A DNA stretch of 64,000 nucleotides from Deinandra increscens subsp. villosa (GCA_039602395.1 JBCNJP010000017.1:97378713-97442712); one strand, 5' to 3'. Positions 8,109 through 20,025 are shown, numbered from the stretch's first letter. Notes: generated by a model not told the origin, from the letters alone. A program made the numbers and translations.

Positions 8109-11100
8109 GCCTCGGCTTTCGGAATAGAAACCCTGACTGGAACAAACTACGCTGCTTGGAAGGATTCTCTGAGTCTGGTTCTCGGTATTTTAGGCTTCGA
8201 TCATGCACTCCTTAATGATGCTCCTGCTGACCTCACTACTTCGAGCACTCCTGAACAGAAGACTGCTCATGAAAAATGGGTCAAGTGCAACAAGATGTGC
8301 CTTTTGATCACAAAGAAGTCCATCGACATTGTCATCCGGGGGGCCATACCAGATTCTGACAATGCCAAGACCTACCTGGCGTCTGTGGAGGAGTACTACA
8401 AGGGAACATCTAAGGTGCATGCTGGCAACCTTATTCTCAAGTTGCTGACTTCTAAATACGATGGAAAGGGCAGTATCCGTAAGCACCTAATGATTATGAA
8501 CGATGTCGCCAACAAACTTAAGGCCTTAGACATGCCGATCGGCGAGACGTTCCTGGTCCACTTCATTATGACTTCTCTTCCTGCGTCTTTCGAAACTTTC
8601 AAGGTCAACTACAACGCTCAGAAGGATAAATGGAAGATGAGCGAGCTGATTGAAATGTGCGTGCAAGAGGAAGAGCGTCAGAAGCTTGACAAACCAGAAG
8701 TTGCTTACCTTGTGACTGCCAACTCCAACAACAAGAGGAAGGGCAAGGCTACTCAAAGGGAACATCCTAAGGTTCAGAAGAAGGATCAAGCTACATCATC
8801 TTCCGGCCCTAGCAATTCTAGCAAACCTTACTGCAAGTTCTGTCGCAAGCTTGGACATAAACAGAAAGACTGCAATCGTTTCAAGGATTGGCTGGCTAAG
8901 AAAGGTAATCATCTTAATATGATAATTGAGTCCTTTAATTTAAATATTCCAACTAATTCATGGTGGTTTGATTCCGGTTCTATGGTCCATGTAACTAACT
9001 CTACTCAGGGCTTTCAAACAATCCAGATGCTGGAAAGAAACCAAAGAACGCTTAAGCTTGGGAATGGAAAAGATTTAGCCGTTAAAGCCGTGGGAACTTT
9101 ACATCTCATTATGAAAACTGGTTTATGTATTAAACTTTATGATACCTTATATATTCCTGAGATTACTCGGAATCTTGTATCAGGACCAAAGTTAGACATG
9201 GACGGTTTTGATGTTTCTCATGGTCATGGCAAACTTACTATCTATTTTAATTCTCAAGTATTTGGTTCTGGTTATCTGGATGGTGGACTTTATCGATTAG
9301 AACTGGATAATGTTTTCTCTAACTCTTTGTTGTCTTATAATATTAATCAAACAACAACAAAAAGAAAACCTAAAAGAGACTTAGAAATTTCATCTATGTT
9401 ATGGCATCAACGTTTAGGCCATATTTCGCGGGATCGCTTAGCGAAACTCGTGAAGGATGAAATTTTACCATCTCTTGACTTCACTGATTTTGGAACATGT
9501 GTCGATTGCATCAAAGGCAAAATGACATCCACTAATAAGAAAGGTGCCACTAGGAGTTCTAAATTATTAGAAATTATTCACACTGATATTAGTGGCCCCT
9601 ACTCTACTGTTGGAATTACTGGACATAACTCTTTTATCACTTTCATAGATGATTATTCTCGTTATATGTACTTGTATCTCATTAAAGAAAAATCTGAATC
9701 ACTAACAACTTTTAAAGACTATCAGACTGAAGTTGAAAAACAATGCGGTCTTCCAATAAAAGTTGTTAGATCGGACAGAGGAGGTGAGTATTATGGTAGA
9801 CATACGGACTTAGGTCAGGCCCCTGGCCCATTTTATGAGTTTTGCAAAAGCCAGGGGATCGTGAACCAATACACCATGCCAGGTACTCCTCAACAGAATG
9901 GTGTTGCTGAAAAAAGAAACCGAACCCTTATGAACATGGTACGAAGTATGTTAGCCAACTCGGGCTTACCCTTATTTCTCTGGACCGAAGCCTTAAAAGC
10001 AGCCGTTTATATACTCAACAGAGTTCCGTCCAAATCTGTCCCTAAAACTCCTTTTGAACTCTGGACAGGACGGAAACCGAGTCTAAGACATATGAAAGTA
10101 TGGGGCTGTCTTGCTGAGGCTAAACTCTATAATCCCTTCTTAAAGAAGCTTGATATGAAAACCGTAACCTGTAACTTCATCGGTTATCCCGAACATTCCA
10201 AAGGTCATCGGTTTTATTGTCCTTCCCACGTTACTCGTATCGTAGAAACCAGAAATGCCGTGTTCCTTGAAGATCATAACATCAGTGGGAGCAGTGAAAA
10301 CTTTCTCGATGATCTGCGTGAAGTACAAGACGCGGGGGGGGGAGGGACTCTTCGTCGCTTACCATCACTCCGATTACTCCTCTTGTACACGCCTCCGTTG
10401 CTGACACTGCACCCATTCAACCTCCCTCTCCAGTACATGACGACAATCCAAACGAACAACCACAAAATAATGCTGAACCCGCTGAACCAGTCGTTCCAAC
10501 CAGAAAGTCAACAAGAGTTAGAAAGCCTACTAACTTTGACGACTATGTTACTTTCCTGGCTGAGCTTGAAACGGATGGTGGAAAGTTCATCGATCCAACC
10601 TCTTATAAAGAAGCCATGAACAGTGATCAGTCTTCTGAGTGGAATAAAGCTATGCTTGACGAGCTTGAATCCATGAAGAAAAATGACGTTTGGGATTTAG
10701 TTGAATTACCCGACGGTGTAAAACCGGTAGGATGCAAATGGGTCTTTAAAACTAAACTGGATCCTCAAGGAAACGTTGAGCGCTACAAAGCGCGATTGGT
10801 TGCAAAAGGCTACGCTCAAAAAGAGGGAATTGACTATCAAGAGACCTTTTCTCCTGTCTCTCGAAAAGATTCCTTAAGGATCGTGGCGGCTCTAGTAGCT
10901 CATTTTGATTTAGAGCTACATCAAATGGACGTCAAAACTGCTTTCCTGAACGGTGACTTGTATGAGGAAGTGTTCATGACGCAGCCTGATGGGTTTAAAC
11001 CAGAAGGCCAAGAACATTTAGTCTGCAAGCTAAAGAAATCGATATACGGGCTAAAACAAGCATCGCGTCAGTGGTACTTAAAGTTTGATGAAGTCATGAA

Positions 11101-12166
11101 GAAACAAGGTTTCCTGAAGAATCAAGTGGACCAGTGCACCTTTCTTAAGATGAGTGGGAGCAACTTTACTATACTTGTCCTTTACGTAGATGACATTCTA
11201 TTGGCAAGTAATAGTCTTGACATGTTGCATGAGTCAAAGCGGTTACTTTCGCTTAACTTTGACATGAAAGATCTCGGAGAAGCCTCTTACGTTATAGGCA
11301 TCGAAATTCACCGAGATAGAGCCAAAGGGATCTTAGGCTTGTCCCAGAAGGCCTACATTGAGCGCGTCCTTGCTCGATATAACATGCAACATTGTAACCC
11401 CTCAAAAGCTCCTGTAGTTAAAGGAGACGTTTTCGGTTCGTTTCAATGTCCGAAAACAGATGAAGAAAAGGAGCAAATGAGAATGATACCTTATGCGTCA
11501 GTAGTCGGTAGTATTATGTATGCTCAAGTCTGTACTCGTCCAGATATTGCTTACGTTGCTGGTATGTTAGGCCGTTATCAGACTAATCCTGGCCATGATC
11601 ACTGGACAGCAGCTAAGAAAGTTCTCAGATATCTGAATGGGACGAGAGACTACAAACTGACTTACAGAAGAAGCGATAATTTGGAGTTAGTCGGATACTC
11701 TGATTCTGATTTTGCCAAATGTAAAGATGATAAGAAATCCACTTCTGGATACATCTTTATGTTAGCAGGCGGGCCCATTTCATGGAAGAGTCATAAACAA
11801 CAGCTAACCACAACATCCACTATGATGGCAGAATACATTGCTGTTTACAACGCAACCTGTCATGGAATGTTGCTTAGAAATCTGATAGCTGGACTCAAAA
11901 TTGTTAATTCCATTTCCAGACCATTGAAGCTTTATTGTGATAACTCAGCTGCCGTTACTTTCTCGAACAGTAACAGTTCGACTGGCGCTGGACTGTACCT
12001 CGATACAAAGTATTTGTTCGTTCGTGAACGAGTTGAGGAAAATGTTCTTTGTATTGAGTATATAAGTACTAAGGATATGCTTGCGGATCCGATGACTAAA
12101 GGTCTCCCAATTAAAGTGTTCGAAGATCTTATTTCGAGAATGGGCTTTACTAAAGACCTTAACTAG
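8109..12166 (+). pseudogene. Copia element 1 gag-pol polyprotein, one frameshift
   Basis: Single Ty1/copia-type frame. Gag begins with GIETLTGTNYAAWKDSL (from 8121; open from 8109, first internal ATG only at 8295). It is followed by a CCHC knuckle (CKFCRKLGHKQKDC, near 8830), protease (WWFDSGS, near 8962), integrase (HQRLGH...CVDC, then SDRGGEYYG), reverse transcriptase (YVDD near 11183) and RNase H to the stop at 12164-12166. The frame changes at a nine-G run (10334-10342); downstream the proper frame continues to AELETDGGKF and the RT. That is the only lesion seen, so the element is nearly intact or intact with a sequencing error. The missing N-terminus is best supplied by the exon in the LTR. 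Confidence 0.9.
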
Positions 12167-12469
12167 CATATTGTACTTCTTATTAATAAATTTTCCTCTT
12201 ACGTTTGATTTTGTCTCTTAATATGTTATGCATGCCTTTTGACATATAGACAGCTTTATTATAAATCAACGGAAGGGCTTACTTTGGTAAGTGATTCTAA
12301 ATTTATGTTGAATTTTAAATTTGGGATTGTAGTATGATTAATGGGGGTCTTGAGTTGGATAATCAACTTTATGACTGTATTTTTTTGCTGCAATTTTGGT
12401 TTAAAATTGAAATGAGTACTAAATTCTGATCAGACTTATCTAGTACCTCATATAAATGATCATTCGGCC
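12167..12469 (+). mobile_element. 3' untranslated region of Copia element 1
   Basis: AT-rich sequence between the RNase H stop and the polypurine tract. No further coding frame is seen. Confidence 0.7.
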
Positions 12470-12480
12470 AAGTGGGAGAA
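12470..12480 (+). promoter_or_regulatory. polypurine tract of Copia element 1
   Basis: AAGTGGGAGAA directly abuts the 3' LTR (TGTAAGAC). This is the usual plus-strand primer of Copia elements and fixes the LTR start. Confidence 0.85.
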
Positions 12481-12926
12481 TGTAAGACATTATTTATATA
12501 TTAATATATATATTTCGATATATATATATATATATAAATACTATTATGTCCTTTAATCATTTATCTTAAATAATCAATTACGGTTTTAACCCTATCTGGT
12601 ATTACTTGATGGACGTAATTACCCTTTCTAGATGGGCTAGGGTTTCCCCTTGGGTGTATTATAAATAGAGGCTCTTAGGGAGAGATTAAAGGTTAATCAC
12701 CATCATCATCTCAACCGATCTCTCTCTCTCTATCTCGGCTCTCTCTCTCTCTGATTCGTGATCTTCACGAATCCTTTTCCCATCCTAAACTATACACCCT
12801 AAAGGGGAACCAAGGCTATTAACAGGAATGGACAACCTGACTGCTGCTGATCTCAATCAGTTCACCACAGGTAATCTTTACATATTATTATCTGTTTATA
12901 TTAACGATTTCAGGATTCGATCAACA
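12481..12926 (+). mobile_element. 3' LTR of Copia element 1
   Basis: 446 bp, TG...CA, nearly identical to 6278-6721. Followed by AAGTG (12927-12931), which matches the five bases before the 5' LTR (6273-6277): a perfect 5-bp target duplication within LINE coding sequence. The frame starting at 12828 is the LTR-borne gag start reading through into the LINE. Confidence 0.93.
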
Positions 12927-13789
12927 AAGTGGGCTTGGCGTTTTAAAACCGAACAAGGAAGACTGTGGAGAGGGGTTATTGGCAGTCTTCATCACAGGGA
13001 TAGGGGGGTTATGTTGCTTCCGTTAAGGCCTGCTGCAAGTGGAGTCTGGAAAGCGATCGTTAAATGCTGTAAAGATCTTGAACAGTGGGGGGTGGACCTT
13101 GCAGAAACTATGGCTAAAGTAAACGGGAGGCTGATATGGCTCGAAGACAGCTCCGGTCTGTTTTCTGTGAAATCGCTGAGGAAGTGTCTCTCCACGGCTG
13201 CTGCATCGGAGTTTAGTTTTGGGTTCAACTGGTGTAAAGCGGTCCCTATTAAAGTGAATCTCCTGGCCTGGAGAGCTGTCCTTGGTCGTCTTCCTACGGC
13301 CGACGGCCTGATCAGGAGGAAGATGGATGTGCATCCGATTTGCAGGCTTTGTGACGAAGGATTCGAATCAACGGAACACTTGTTTACCGGTTGTCCGTTC
13401 TCCAATATGGTGTGGCAGATTGTGGCCCAATGGACAAAACTCCCTCCGTTTGTGACTTTTTCGGTTATGGACTTGGTTAACATTCACAAGGACAGAGATA
13501 CTCCTACTTGGAAGACTATGGCTATCAACAACATCATCCTTTCCGGTATGTGGCAGATTTGGTTGGAGCGCAATGGTTGTGTCTTTAAGAATCGCAATCC
13601 GTCTATTCACCGGGTAGTCTTAGGTGTCAAGTATTGGAGTTTTATGTGGTACTCGAATCGTTGTAATCTCCGCTCTCCTTCTTGGGAGGAGTGGATTTCT
13701 TTCTCTTTGTAATGTCTTGGTTTTGGCCCGTCTAGCGGCTTGCTAGGCGGTGGGTCTTTTAATCAATTGCCGTTCAAAAAAAAAAAAAA
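12927..13789 (+). mobile_element. second L1-type LINE, 3' part with zf-RVT domain and poly(A)
   Basis: Continues the LINE broken at 6277, reading onward from KWAWRFKTEQGRLWRGV. Its frame runs to a stop at 13710-13712 and contains the zinc-binding segment (CRLCD...HLFTGC, near 13342-13392). It ends in a G-rich 3' UTR and a 14-base poly(A) at 13776-13789. The frame that appears to start at 12828 is a fusion of Copia LTR sequence with LINE sequence, not a real start. The first five bases AAGTG are the Copia target duplication (also at 6273-6277). Confidence 0.85.
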
Positions 13790-13984
13790 TCAATGTAGCC
13801 ATAATAGCTTGATGGCAAGATCCTGTTCAGATTATTATGGCACTCTTTTGTATTTAGGATGCAGATTCTTATTAGAAATGACCTTCATCTAGTGAGGTTA
13901 CAAAACTATTTTTAACTTCAATTATAATCTTTTATATATAATTTCATTTAGATTATATTTTCTACCTATGGTGTTTATCATTTC

Positions 13985-14722
13985 AATTATTTGTTGCGTA
14001 CAACTATATAACCGAATCATAAATTTCGATAAACAACAATCTGTTCCCTATTTATTTAGGGTATGTTTGGGAGTGCTTATTTGAGTGTAAAAGTGTTTTT
14101 GGTAAAGGTGCTTATTAATTTATGACTTTTTGAAAAGGAGTTCTAAAAAAAATGTTTTGATTAACTTTTATTATGAGATTACTTATTTTATATGTAAAAT
14201 GACTAAAATGGGGTTATGTGATTATAAGGTTAGGTGAATATAAGATTAAATAAGGGTATATTAGTAATTTTTCTTTAAAAAACCCAAATGGGTTATGTGA
14301 TTATGGAGTTTCAAAAGCCAAGATTTCTTGGCTTTTGGGTTAATGAAGAAACCTCCTTCTCCAAAAGTTGTTTTAAAAAATGCTTTTACACTATCCAAAC
14401 ATTTTTTTAACTTATTGGTTTTTTAAAAAGCCAATAAGTCAATAAGTTGATTTGTAATGGTTAGCCAAACATGTACTTAGTTATTACACTTCAATTCAAT
14501 TTATTGGCTATTTAAATTATGATTTACTTTGTTCTAATCAATGTAGCCATAATAGCTTGATGGCAAGATCCTGTTCAGATTATTATGGCACTCGTTTGTA
14601 TTTAGGATGCAGATTCTTATTAGAAATGACCTTCATCTAGTGAGGTTACAAAACTATTTTTAACTTCAATTATAATCTTTTATATATAATTTCATCTAGA
14701 TTATATTTTCTACCTATTTAGA
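13985..14722. repeat. local tandem duplicate of the PSRP2 downstream flank
   Basis: The sequence from CAATTATTTGTTGCGTACAAC to TTTTCTACCTA occurs twice here: once as 5854-5977 plus 13790-13970 (split by the LINE and Copia), and again here (split by the Tourist MITE). The right-hand copy of the locus has it once (about 52470-52760). The second junction lies near 13970-13984. Confidence 0.8.
14059..14476. mobile_element. Tourist-like MITE (PIF/Harbinger type), 418 bp
   Basis: Starts GGGTATGTTTGG and ends CCAAACATGTAC, with TTA on both sides (14056-14058 and 14477-14479). TTA duplication and GGG-N-NTGTTTGG termini are typical of Tourist/Harbinger MITEs. The right-hand copy has the empty site CTATTTATTTAGTTATTACAC (near 52700). 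No coding capacity. Confidence 0.85.
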
Positions 14723-14866
14723 GTATCCATCAAACAGACATCATCCATTCAACATGCATAACATCATATCATACAAAAAGATTAAACATGGTAGCTCACA
14801 GATGAAAAATCCACCAAAATCCTAAATTTAAATTGAAAAAAAAAGCGGGAACTGTTTTACGATACA

Positions 14867-17457
14867 CTAGGCTTTATTTACGCGAATCTTTTGGCCTTCG
14901 AGCACCTGCAAAAACATATACAACAAAAGTTATATCCGAAACAACCAAACTGAAACTACATTAGTAGGATACTGGTGGGACCCGTGAGTTTTCGTTCTCA
15001 TGGTTATACAAAAATGAAATTATGTGCAGGATGTGAAACTTACAGCATCGTTAAACGATGAAATAGCAGCTTCTACCTCCTCTTCTGAAGAGAATGAAAC
15101 AAACCCGAACCCACTTGACTTTGAAGTTCCAGGAACTCGAGACACTTTGGCGCCAACAACGTTTCCTTTGTCTGCAAAAAAGCTTCTGAGTGAATCTGAT
15201 GTCACGGTTTTCGCAAGATTTCCCACATAAAGTTTGTAAGGGCTGTCAACAAATGGGGTTTCTTCTGATTGGAGCGGCGAAGAGGTGACTCCATTCAACG
15301 GCTTCTCTGTGACATTTACTTTGATCTTACGCCCTCCGATATCCTGTTCATGAAAAATACCATGTTACCCCTGTTGATGTATCTGTTTTAGCCATGTCTG
15401 TGAAGGGCAAATTGGAAAAAGGGGACCCAACTTATGTTCAAATTTCATTTGAGATGTCAACCTTTTTTTGTTAGTTAAATGTATCCAACTTATAATTTTG
15501 ATCAAAATGAGCATTTTTTTTACTTCTTATAGGTTTTTACATAACCTGTCACACTTTTGTTACCTTGTAACCTACTTAATTCATTTTTTAATAGGACACC
15601 ATTGATTAGGCTTGTTCAACTAACGTGTGGCACATAACTTGCTCGTAATTCAGCACGGGCTTATTTGGCTCATATAATCATGTGAGCTGAGTTCAAGCTG
15701 CTAGCTAAATATCCATGTATATTTGTAGTTTGATACTCTGGTAATTGAGATTTGAGATTGTTGTTAACTGGTTATTTGAGGCTCAAATACAAAAACATGC
15801 AAAATCGTCAAAATTTACAAAAAAAAAAAAAAAAAAAAAAAAGTCAATGCACCGAGCCACTAGCAGGCTCAACTTCAAAAATCGAATTGAAGAGCTTGAG
15901 CCCGAATTAACGTTGGCTCAGCTTGACTCGGTTCGTTGAACAACCCCACCCTTGATAAACAAAAAGAGAAAGTTGGATATCTAAAATAGAAATTAGAAAA
16001 GGTTTAATACCCTTTCGTGTAAAAGGTCCTAAAATATTATCTACCCGACAGTGATTTGTCAGTTGAATTGCGTGCCAAGTAGACGTAACCCGCTAACTAG
16101 TACATTGCTAAATGTAAGCAAATTAAAATCCTTGTTTCAACCAAAAATTACAAGTAGGATACCTTTAATTAACCGAATGGACATAAGTTATGTACCTTTT
16201 TATGTGGTTTGCTCATCTCTAAAATACCCTTTAGTAATGACAAAAATAGGAAGACACTTGTGGATATAGATCAATAGATGATGGGCAAATATTTAAGGTT
16301 TGCATGAAACGGGAAAAACCAGATATTAAGATATAGCCTCACCGTGCCATTAAGCTTCTCAATAGCAGCATTCACATCATCAATGGTCTTCATTGTAACA
16401 AAACCAAACCTTCGACTCCTTCCCGAGTACTTGTCATACATTACCTACAAATTTGAGTTATACAAAGTTGTTAACTTTATCTTGATGTTGGGGGAAAAAA
16501 CAGGTTTATAAAAGAAATTTAGGGACAAACAGAAGTTGTTAACATCTTAGCTAATGGCTATCACTAACATCAACCAAAAAATCATCTCAATATGATTCTC
16601 AAAGTCACAAAGCTCAATTTGAAAACATATGTAAAACATCCTTACGATTCCGACAAACAAAAGGCGAATTGTTTTCAAAACTTCAAGAAAATTCATGCAA
16701 GCCTGATACACCAAGTATACGAGATTTTAACACAATATTTCCTAAATGCAAAGAAGACACATTTGGTTATTCGAACTAAATACTTTGGTTAAAAAACGAG
16801 TAAATTGCAACTTCAAAAACAAACACTTGATGATAAAATTTAAGGATTCAAATCATTAGCTTAAAAAACCTAGCACAAGGAACATTTACAACAATGGTAA
16901 TTTCTTAAAACTTTTACACACCATTCTAATCCTCACACAAATCCAAATATGCATTTTGGGAACAATCTTGAAATTCAAGATTCTGGCCTTCAGATATCAA
17001 GAATTGTAAATATAAAACTAATTCTTAAGCTGAAGTCCAAGTCATTTGACCTCAAAAGTCAAAATCCATAGACAATAAAACCCTTGAAATTTATAATATA
17101 TAAATATTTCCCAAAATCAAATACCTCAACTTTCTCAATGGCACCATGTTCTTCAAAAACCTTCTGGAGTTCATCATTGGTGGTTGTGCGAGGGATGTTA
17201 CCGACGTACAGCCGCCGGGCCGCTTCCGAGGAGGGGTCCACGGTCACCGTCGCCGGCGTTTCTTCGGCGACGCAAAGAAGTCTTGTGGGTTGTCTGGGGT
17301 TAGAAATTAGAGGTGAAAATTGAAATCTGGTGTGGGTTTGAGGAAGATTGGGGTATGATTTTGAAGAAATTGGAAGTTGGGGTTTTAAGGATTTGGAATT
17401 TGGGAGGCGGTGGAGGTAAGTGGTGGAGGAGAGTATGGATGATGAAATTGTGGCCAT
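14867..17457 (-). CDS. PSRP2: plastid-specific 30S ribosomal protein 2 (PSRP2), complete, four exons
   Basis: Exons on the minus strand: 17457-17125, 16444-16343, 15343-15044, 14905-14867 (257 codons plus TAG). All introns are GT-AG and keep the frame. The first about 65 residues are rich in Ser, Pro and Thr like a chloroplast transit peptide. RRM1 (about residues 82-157) has RNP2 LYVGNI and RNP1 RRFGFVTM. RRM2 (about 182-257) has RNP2 LYVGNL and RNP1 SGFGFVSF. The linker DSPYKLYVGNLAKTVTS and the ending GQKIRVNKA match, as I recall them, the plastid RRM protein PSRP2 (about 250 aa in Arabidopsis), which associates with the plastid 30S subunit and binds RNA; related cpRNPs are longer and have an acidic N-domain. 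No lesion is seen, so this copy looks functional. Confidence 0.93.
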
Positions 17458-17622
17458 TTTGAAACACCCTTTGGAGAGATTTTGCAGGTGAGAGTAGAAG
17501 ATGATAGGGAGGTGAGGATGAAAGGAGGTTTATCCGGTCGCTATAGAGAGAAACAATTAAAAATATATATCTTTTTAAGAAATATGTTTTGGGGAGATAA
17601 AGACATTCTTGCATTTTTTTTT

Positions 17623-17909
17623 AGTAAATTGCACCGGAGGTTCCTGAACTTTGTAAAAATCTCATATTGAGTCCCTGAACTTTCGAAAGTGCAGGGGAAG
17701 TTCTCAAGGTTTCACTTTTATCTCACCTGGAGTCCCTAGGTCTAACACCAAAGGTTTACTTTTATCTCACCTGGGGTCCCTAGGTCTAACACCAAGGGAC
17801 CCCAGGTGAGATAAAAGTGAAACCTTGAGGACTTCCCCTGCACTTTCGAAAGTTCAGGGACTCAATATGAGATTTTGCAAAGTTCAGGGACCTCCGGTGC
17901 AATTTACTC
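17623..17909. mobile_element. foldback MITE with ~130-bp inverted arms, upstream of PSRP2
   Basis: The two halves (AGTAAATTGCACCGGAGGT... and its complement ending ...CCGGTGCAATTTACT) are near-perfect inverted copies around a small centre that itself holds a tandem repeat (TCTCACCTGG...CCTAGGTCTAACACCAA, twice). It is flanked by CATTTTTTTTT on both sides (17612-17622, 17910-17920), a probable 10-11 bp target duplication. That length suggests a Mutator-type source, though the T run makes it imprecise. It lies 166 bp upstream of the PSRP2 ATG, near the promoter. Confidence 0.75.
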
Positions 17910-17980
17910 CATTTTTTTTTAACTAAACGTGGGTAAATAAGTAATTTAATAACGACAAGAAGCGTGATTGCTCTTACACT

Positions 17981-18275
17981 GTGTTCCCGAGTTTACTTAA
18001 GGAGGGAAAGGGAATGAAATAAAAAAAAAATTGTGTTCCTGAGTTTCATTTAAGGAGGGAAAGGAAATGAAAATAAAATAATTCGTGTTCCCGAGTTTCA
18101 TTTAAAGAGGGAAAAGGAGGGAAGTGGAAGGAAAGTTAAGCCAATTTCCAGTGTTTTTTTTTCTTCCGATTTGGAAGGATTCGGAAGGAAAGGAATCACT
18201 CCCTTTCTCTTCCTTTCTCTTCTCTTCCTTTATCTTCTCTTCTTTTCACTCTTTAAGTAAACTCGGGAACTGAGC
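17981..18275. mobile_element. MITE-like element with GTGTTCCCGAGTTTACTTAA termini
   Basis: GTGTTCCCGAGTTTACTTAA (17981-18000) is matched in inverse by TTAAGTAAACTCGGGAAC (18253-18270). The segment next to the left terminus is repeated three times with drift (GTGTTCCCGAGTTTCATTTAAGGAGGGAAA-like, from 17981, 18032 and 18088). The right half is a CT-rich strand (CTTCCTTTCTCTTC). The family and target duplication could not be fixed. Confidence 0.55.
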
Positions 18276-19446
18276 GTTAGAGTGTAACATATATTTTCTT
18301 TTTAACGATTAATCAATAAGTCCGGCTATTCAGGGTAATAAGATGGTAAAGTGGTACTTCACATACCTACGAATTCGCAGAGTGTTTGGTAATGTAAAGA
18401 AAACATAAATACAAAAAGAGTTTACAACTTTACTAATTGTTATGTTATATAATTATTGTTACATTATTTAAACATAAATATATATAAACGTAAACGTATA
18501 AGAAATAATAAAACTTTTTTAAGCATACACATGTAAATTATAAATAATGAATACTATGGGTCAACGCTAGTTTTGGAATTTTCTCGTTATATTTAATAAT
18601 TTATCGCTAAAACATAAAACAAAAATGAAAAAATAAAAAAAATACCCTTGCCTGACACCAACTCCAAATTACTGATTTTCTCGCTAAAAAAATATTTATT
18701 TTTTATCACTTTTAAATATCAATTTATAACTTTTTATAAATTTCAATTTTGTTTTTGGTTGAATTCGAAAAATCACAGGACGTTCTTTCTTCTCGAAGCT
18801 TCATATATGACAGATTTCATATAGATCATTAGTTTCATCCGAAATTGCTTCTATTCTACTCGGTTTAGACTTACAAGATTATTGCAATTGATATATTCAA
18901 ATTTTATCACACGTAGATCGAAAATCAATTTATTGCTCATTCTTCATGTTTGTGTTCATCATATAATTGTCAAATCTTTATCAAAATGTTTTAAATCTGG
19001 TTCATTCCATTCGGTTTTCAATTTCGAGTCTACAACAATCATTTTATTTTGTGAAATGCTAAAGTATAGATTGAATTCATAATCATAGTTCATCGGTTAT
19101 TCATCCTGACACCGTGCTTGAATTCGGATCTTCAAATTATCACGAAAGCATATCAAAATGCATCTAGTTGGAATCGTCTTTCAATTTCAAGCGTATCAGT
19201 ATAATTAGTTTTGCTATTCGATTAGTTGTGAAGGAGTTGTGATCATTTATAGATATGCTTCAAATATACATTCATACATGCCTACCATTTTTGAAGAAGA
19301 TATTTTCTATCTCCTATGACATCATAAATTTTGAGAATTTAAATTAATACTTTAGTCGAAAAATCTAAAAGAATGATACCTCGGTTTTTTCCTATGTGGT
19401 ATATTTTAAAAGAGGACATGTATACTTTAAAACTTGTATTTAATAT
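18276..19446. other. intergenic sequence, partly duplicated at 48275-49018, no gene recognised
   Basis: 18690-19446 is the inner part of the inverted duplication, matching 49018-48275 inverted. It contains no credible coding frame, only short ones with frequent stops. The stretch 18276-18690 has no visible counterpart in the right copy and nothing recognisable. Confidence 0.5.
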
Positions 19447-20024
19447 TGTTGGTACTAGAATTCAGGAGACGATGAACAGCTCGCATCAGCTCGTAGGCAC
19501 TTCATGGTAAGGATCCTGAATAATATTTACTTACTAACGGTTGCTTCTCTATTGTTTGTTACTCGCAGGTTGACTTGGTCATTCATCACGTGTCCTAAAG
19601 ACTCGGTCTATCAACAGAATCGTGGGTCAGTTGGGATTCAAACGGCTAGTTGGCGAACGTGGACTTAGTTGCTATTTTTTAGGAAAATTAGTTGCTATGT
19701 ATTTCGTATTTAAACAGAGCTCTAGGCTTACACACACACACAATCTTTTCGATTACAATTCTCTGCAACACTTAGAATTCGAGCTCATTTACTTTGTAAT
19801 CAGAACTTTCATTATATAAAAGTTTTAGGCGGCAGGTACTTTGAACCGGCCCCCGAGGTTTTTTGCCAGGCTCCTTGAGGATACTCAAGGATACTTGGAT
19901 TTTCCCTCGTTACATCCTCGTGTCAAGCTCCAAACTTACATTTTCATCCTTATTTACATCAAACACGCTACCTCACATACAAAGTTTGATCAACTAATTG
20001 CTTAGGCAGTTTTTGACCAAAACA
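19447..20024 (+). mobile_element. 5' LTR of a Gypsy-type LTR retrotransposon (partial element)
   Basis: Begins TGTTGGTACTAG right where homology with the right-hand copy stops, and ends GACCAAAACA just before a primer-binding site (TTTGGCGCCCACCGTGGGGC, 20026-20045). Length 578 bp. No 3' LTR is seen in the window, so the element is cut by the assembly gap at 20954. Its insertion defines the inner end of the left duplicated copy. Confidence 0.78.
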
Positions 20025-20025
20025 A

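Larger units (their letters stand above)
2185..19446. repeat. left copy of a large inverted duplication
   Basis: Read in reverse complement, this interval matches 54440 down to 48275 in order: the Helitron 5' exons and introns, the downstream flank of PSRP2, PSRP2 exons 4 to 2 with their introns, and 0.75 kb beyond. The right copy lacks the inserted elements at 2474-2849, 2975-5701, 5978-13789 and 14059-14476. The left copy lacks those at 52757-53434 and 53937-54376. The left copy ends outside in an assembly gap and inside at the LTR of a Gypsy-type element. PSRP2 exons 3 of the two copies differ at few positions. Confidence 0.85.

Noticed and set aside
12828..13712. A 294-codon open frame that looks like a complete gene starting MDNLTAADLN
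   Set aside because: It begins in the Copia 3' LTR and reads by chance into LINE ORF2; the fusion follows the insertion point exactly and has no independent promoter or homologue.
14867..17457. Identification as a CP29/CP31-type chloroplast RNP
   Set aside because: Those have an acidic domain before RRM1 and a longer linker; the short linker, GQKIRVNKA end and 257-aa length fit PSRP2 better.
18882..19082. Short plus-strand frame in the duplicated segment
   Set aside because: The right-hand copy is not kept open in this frame and no motif or splice context supports it.
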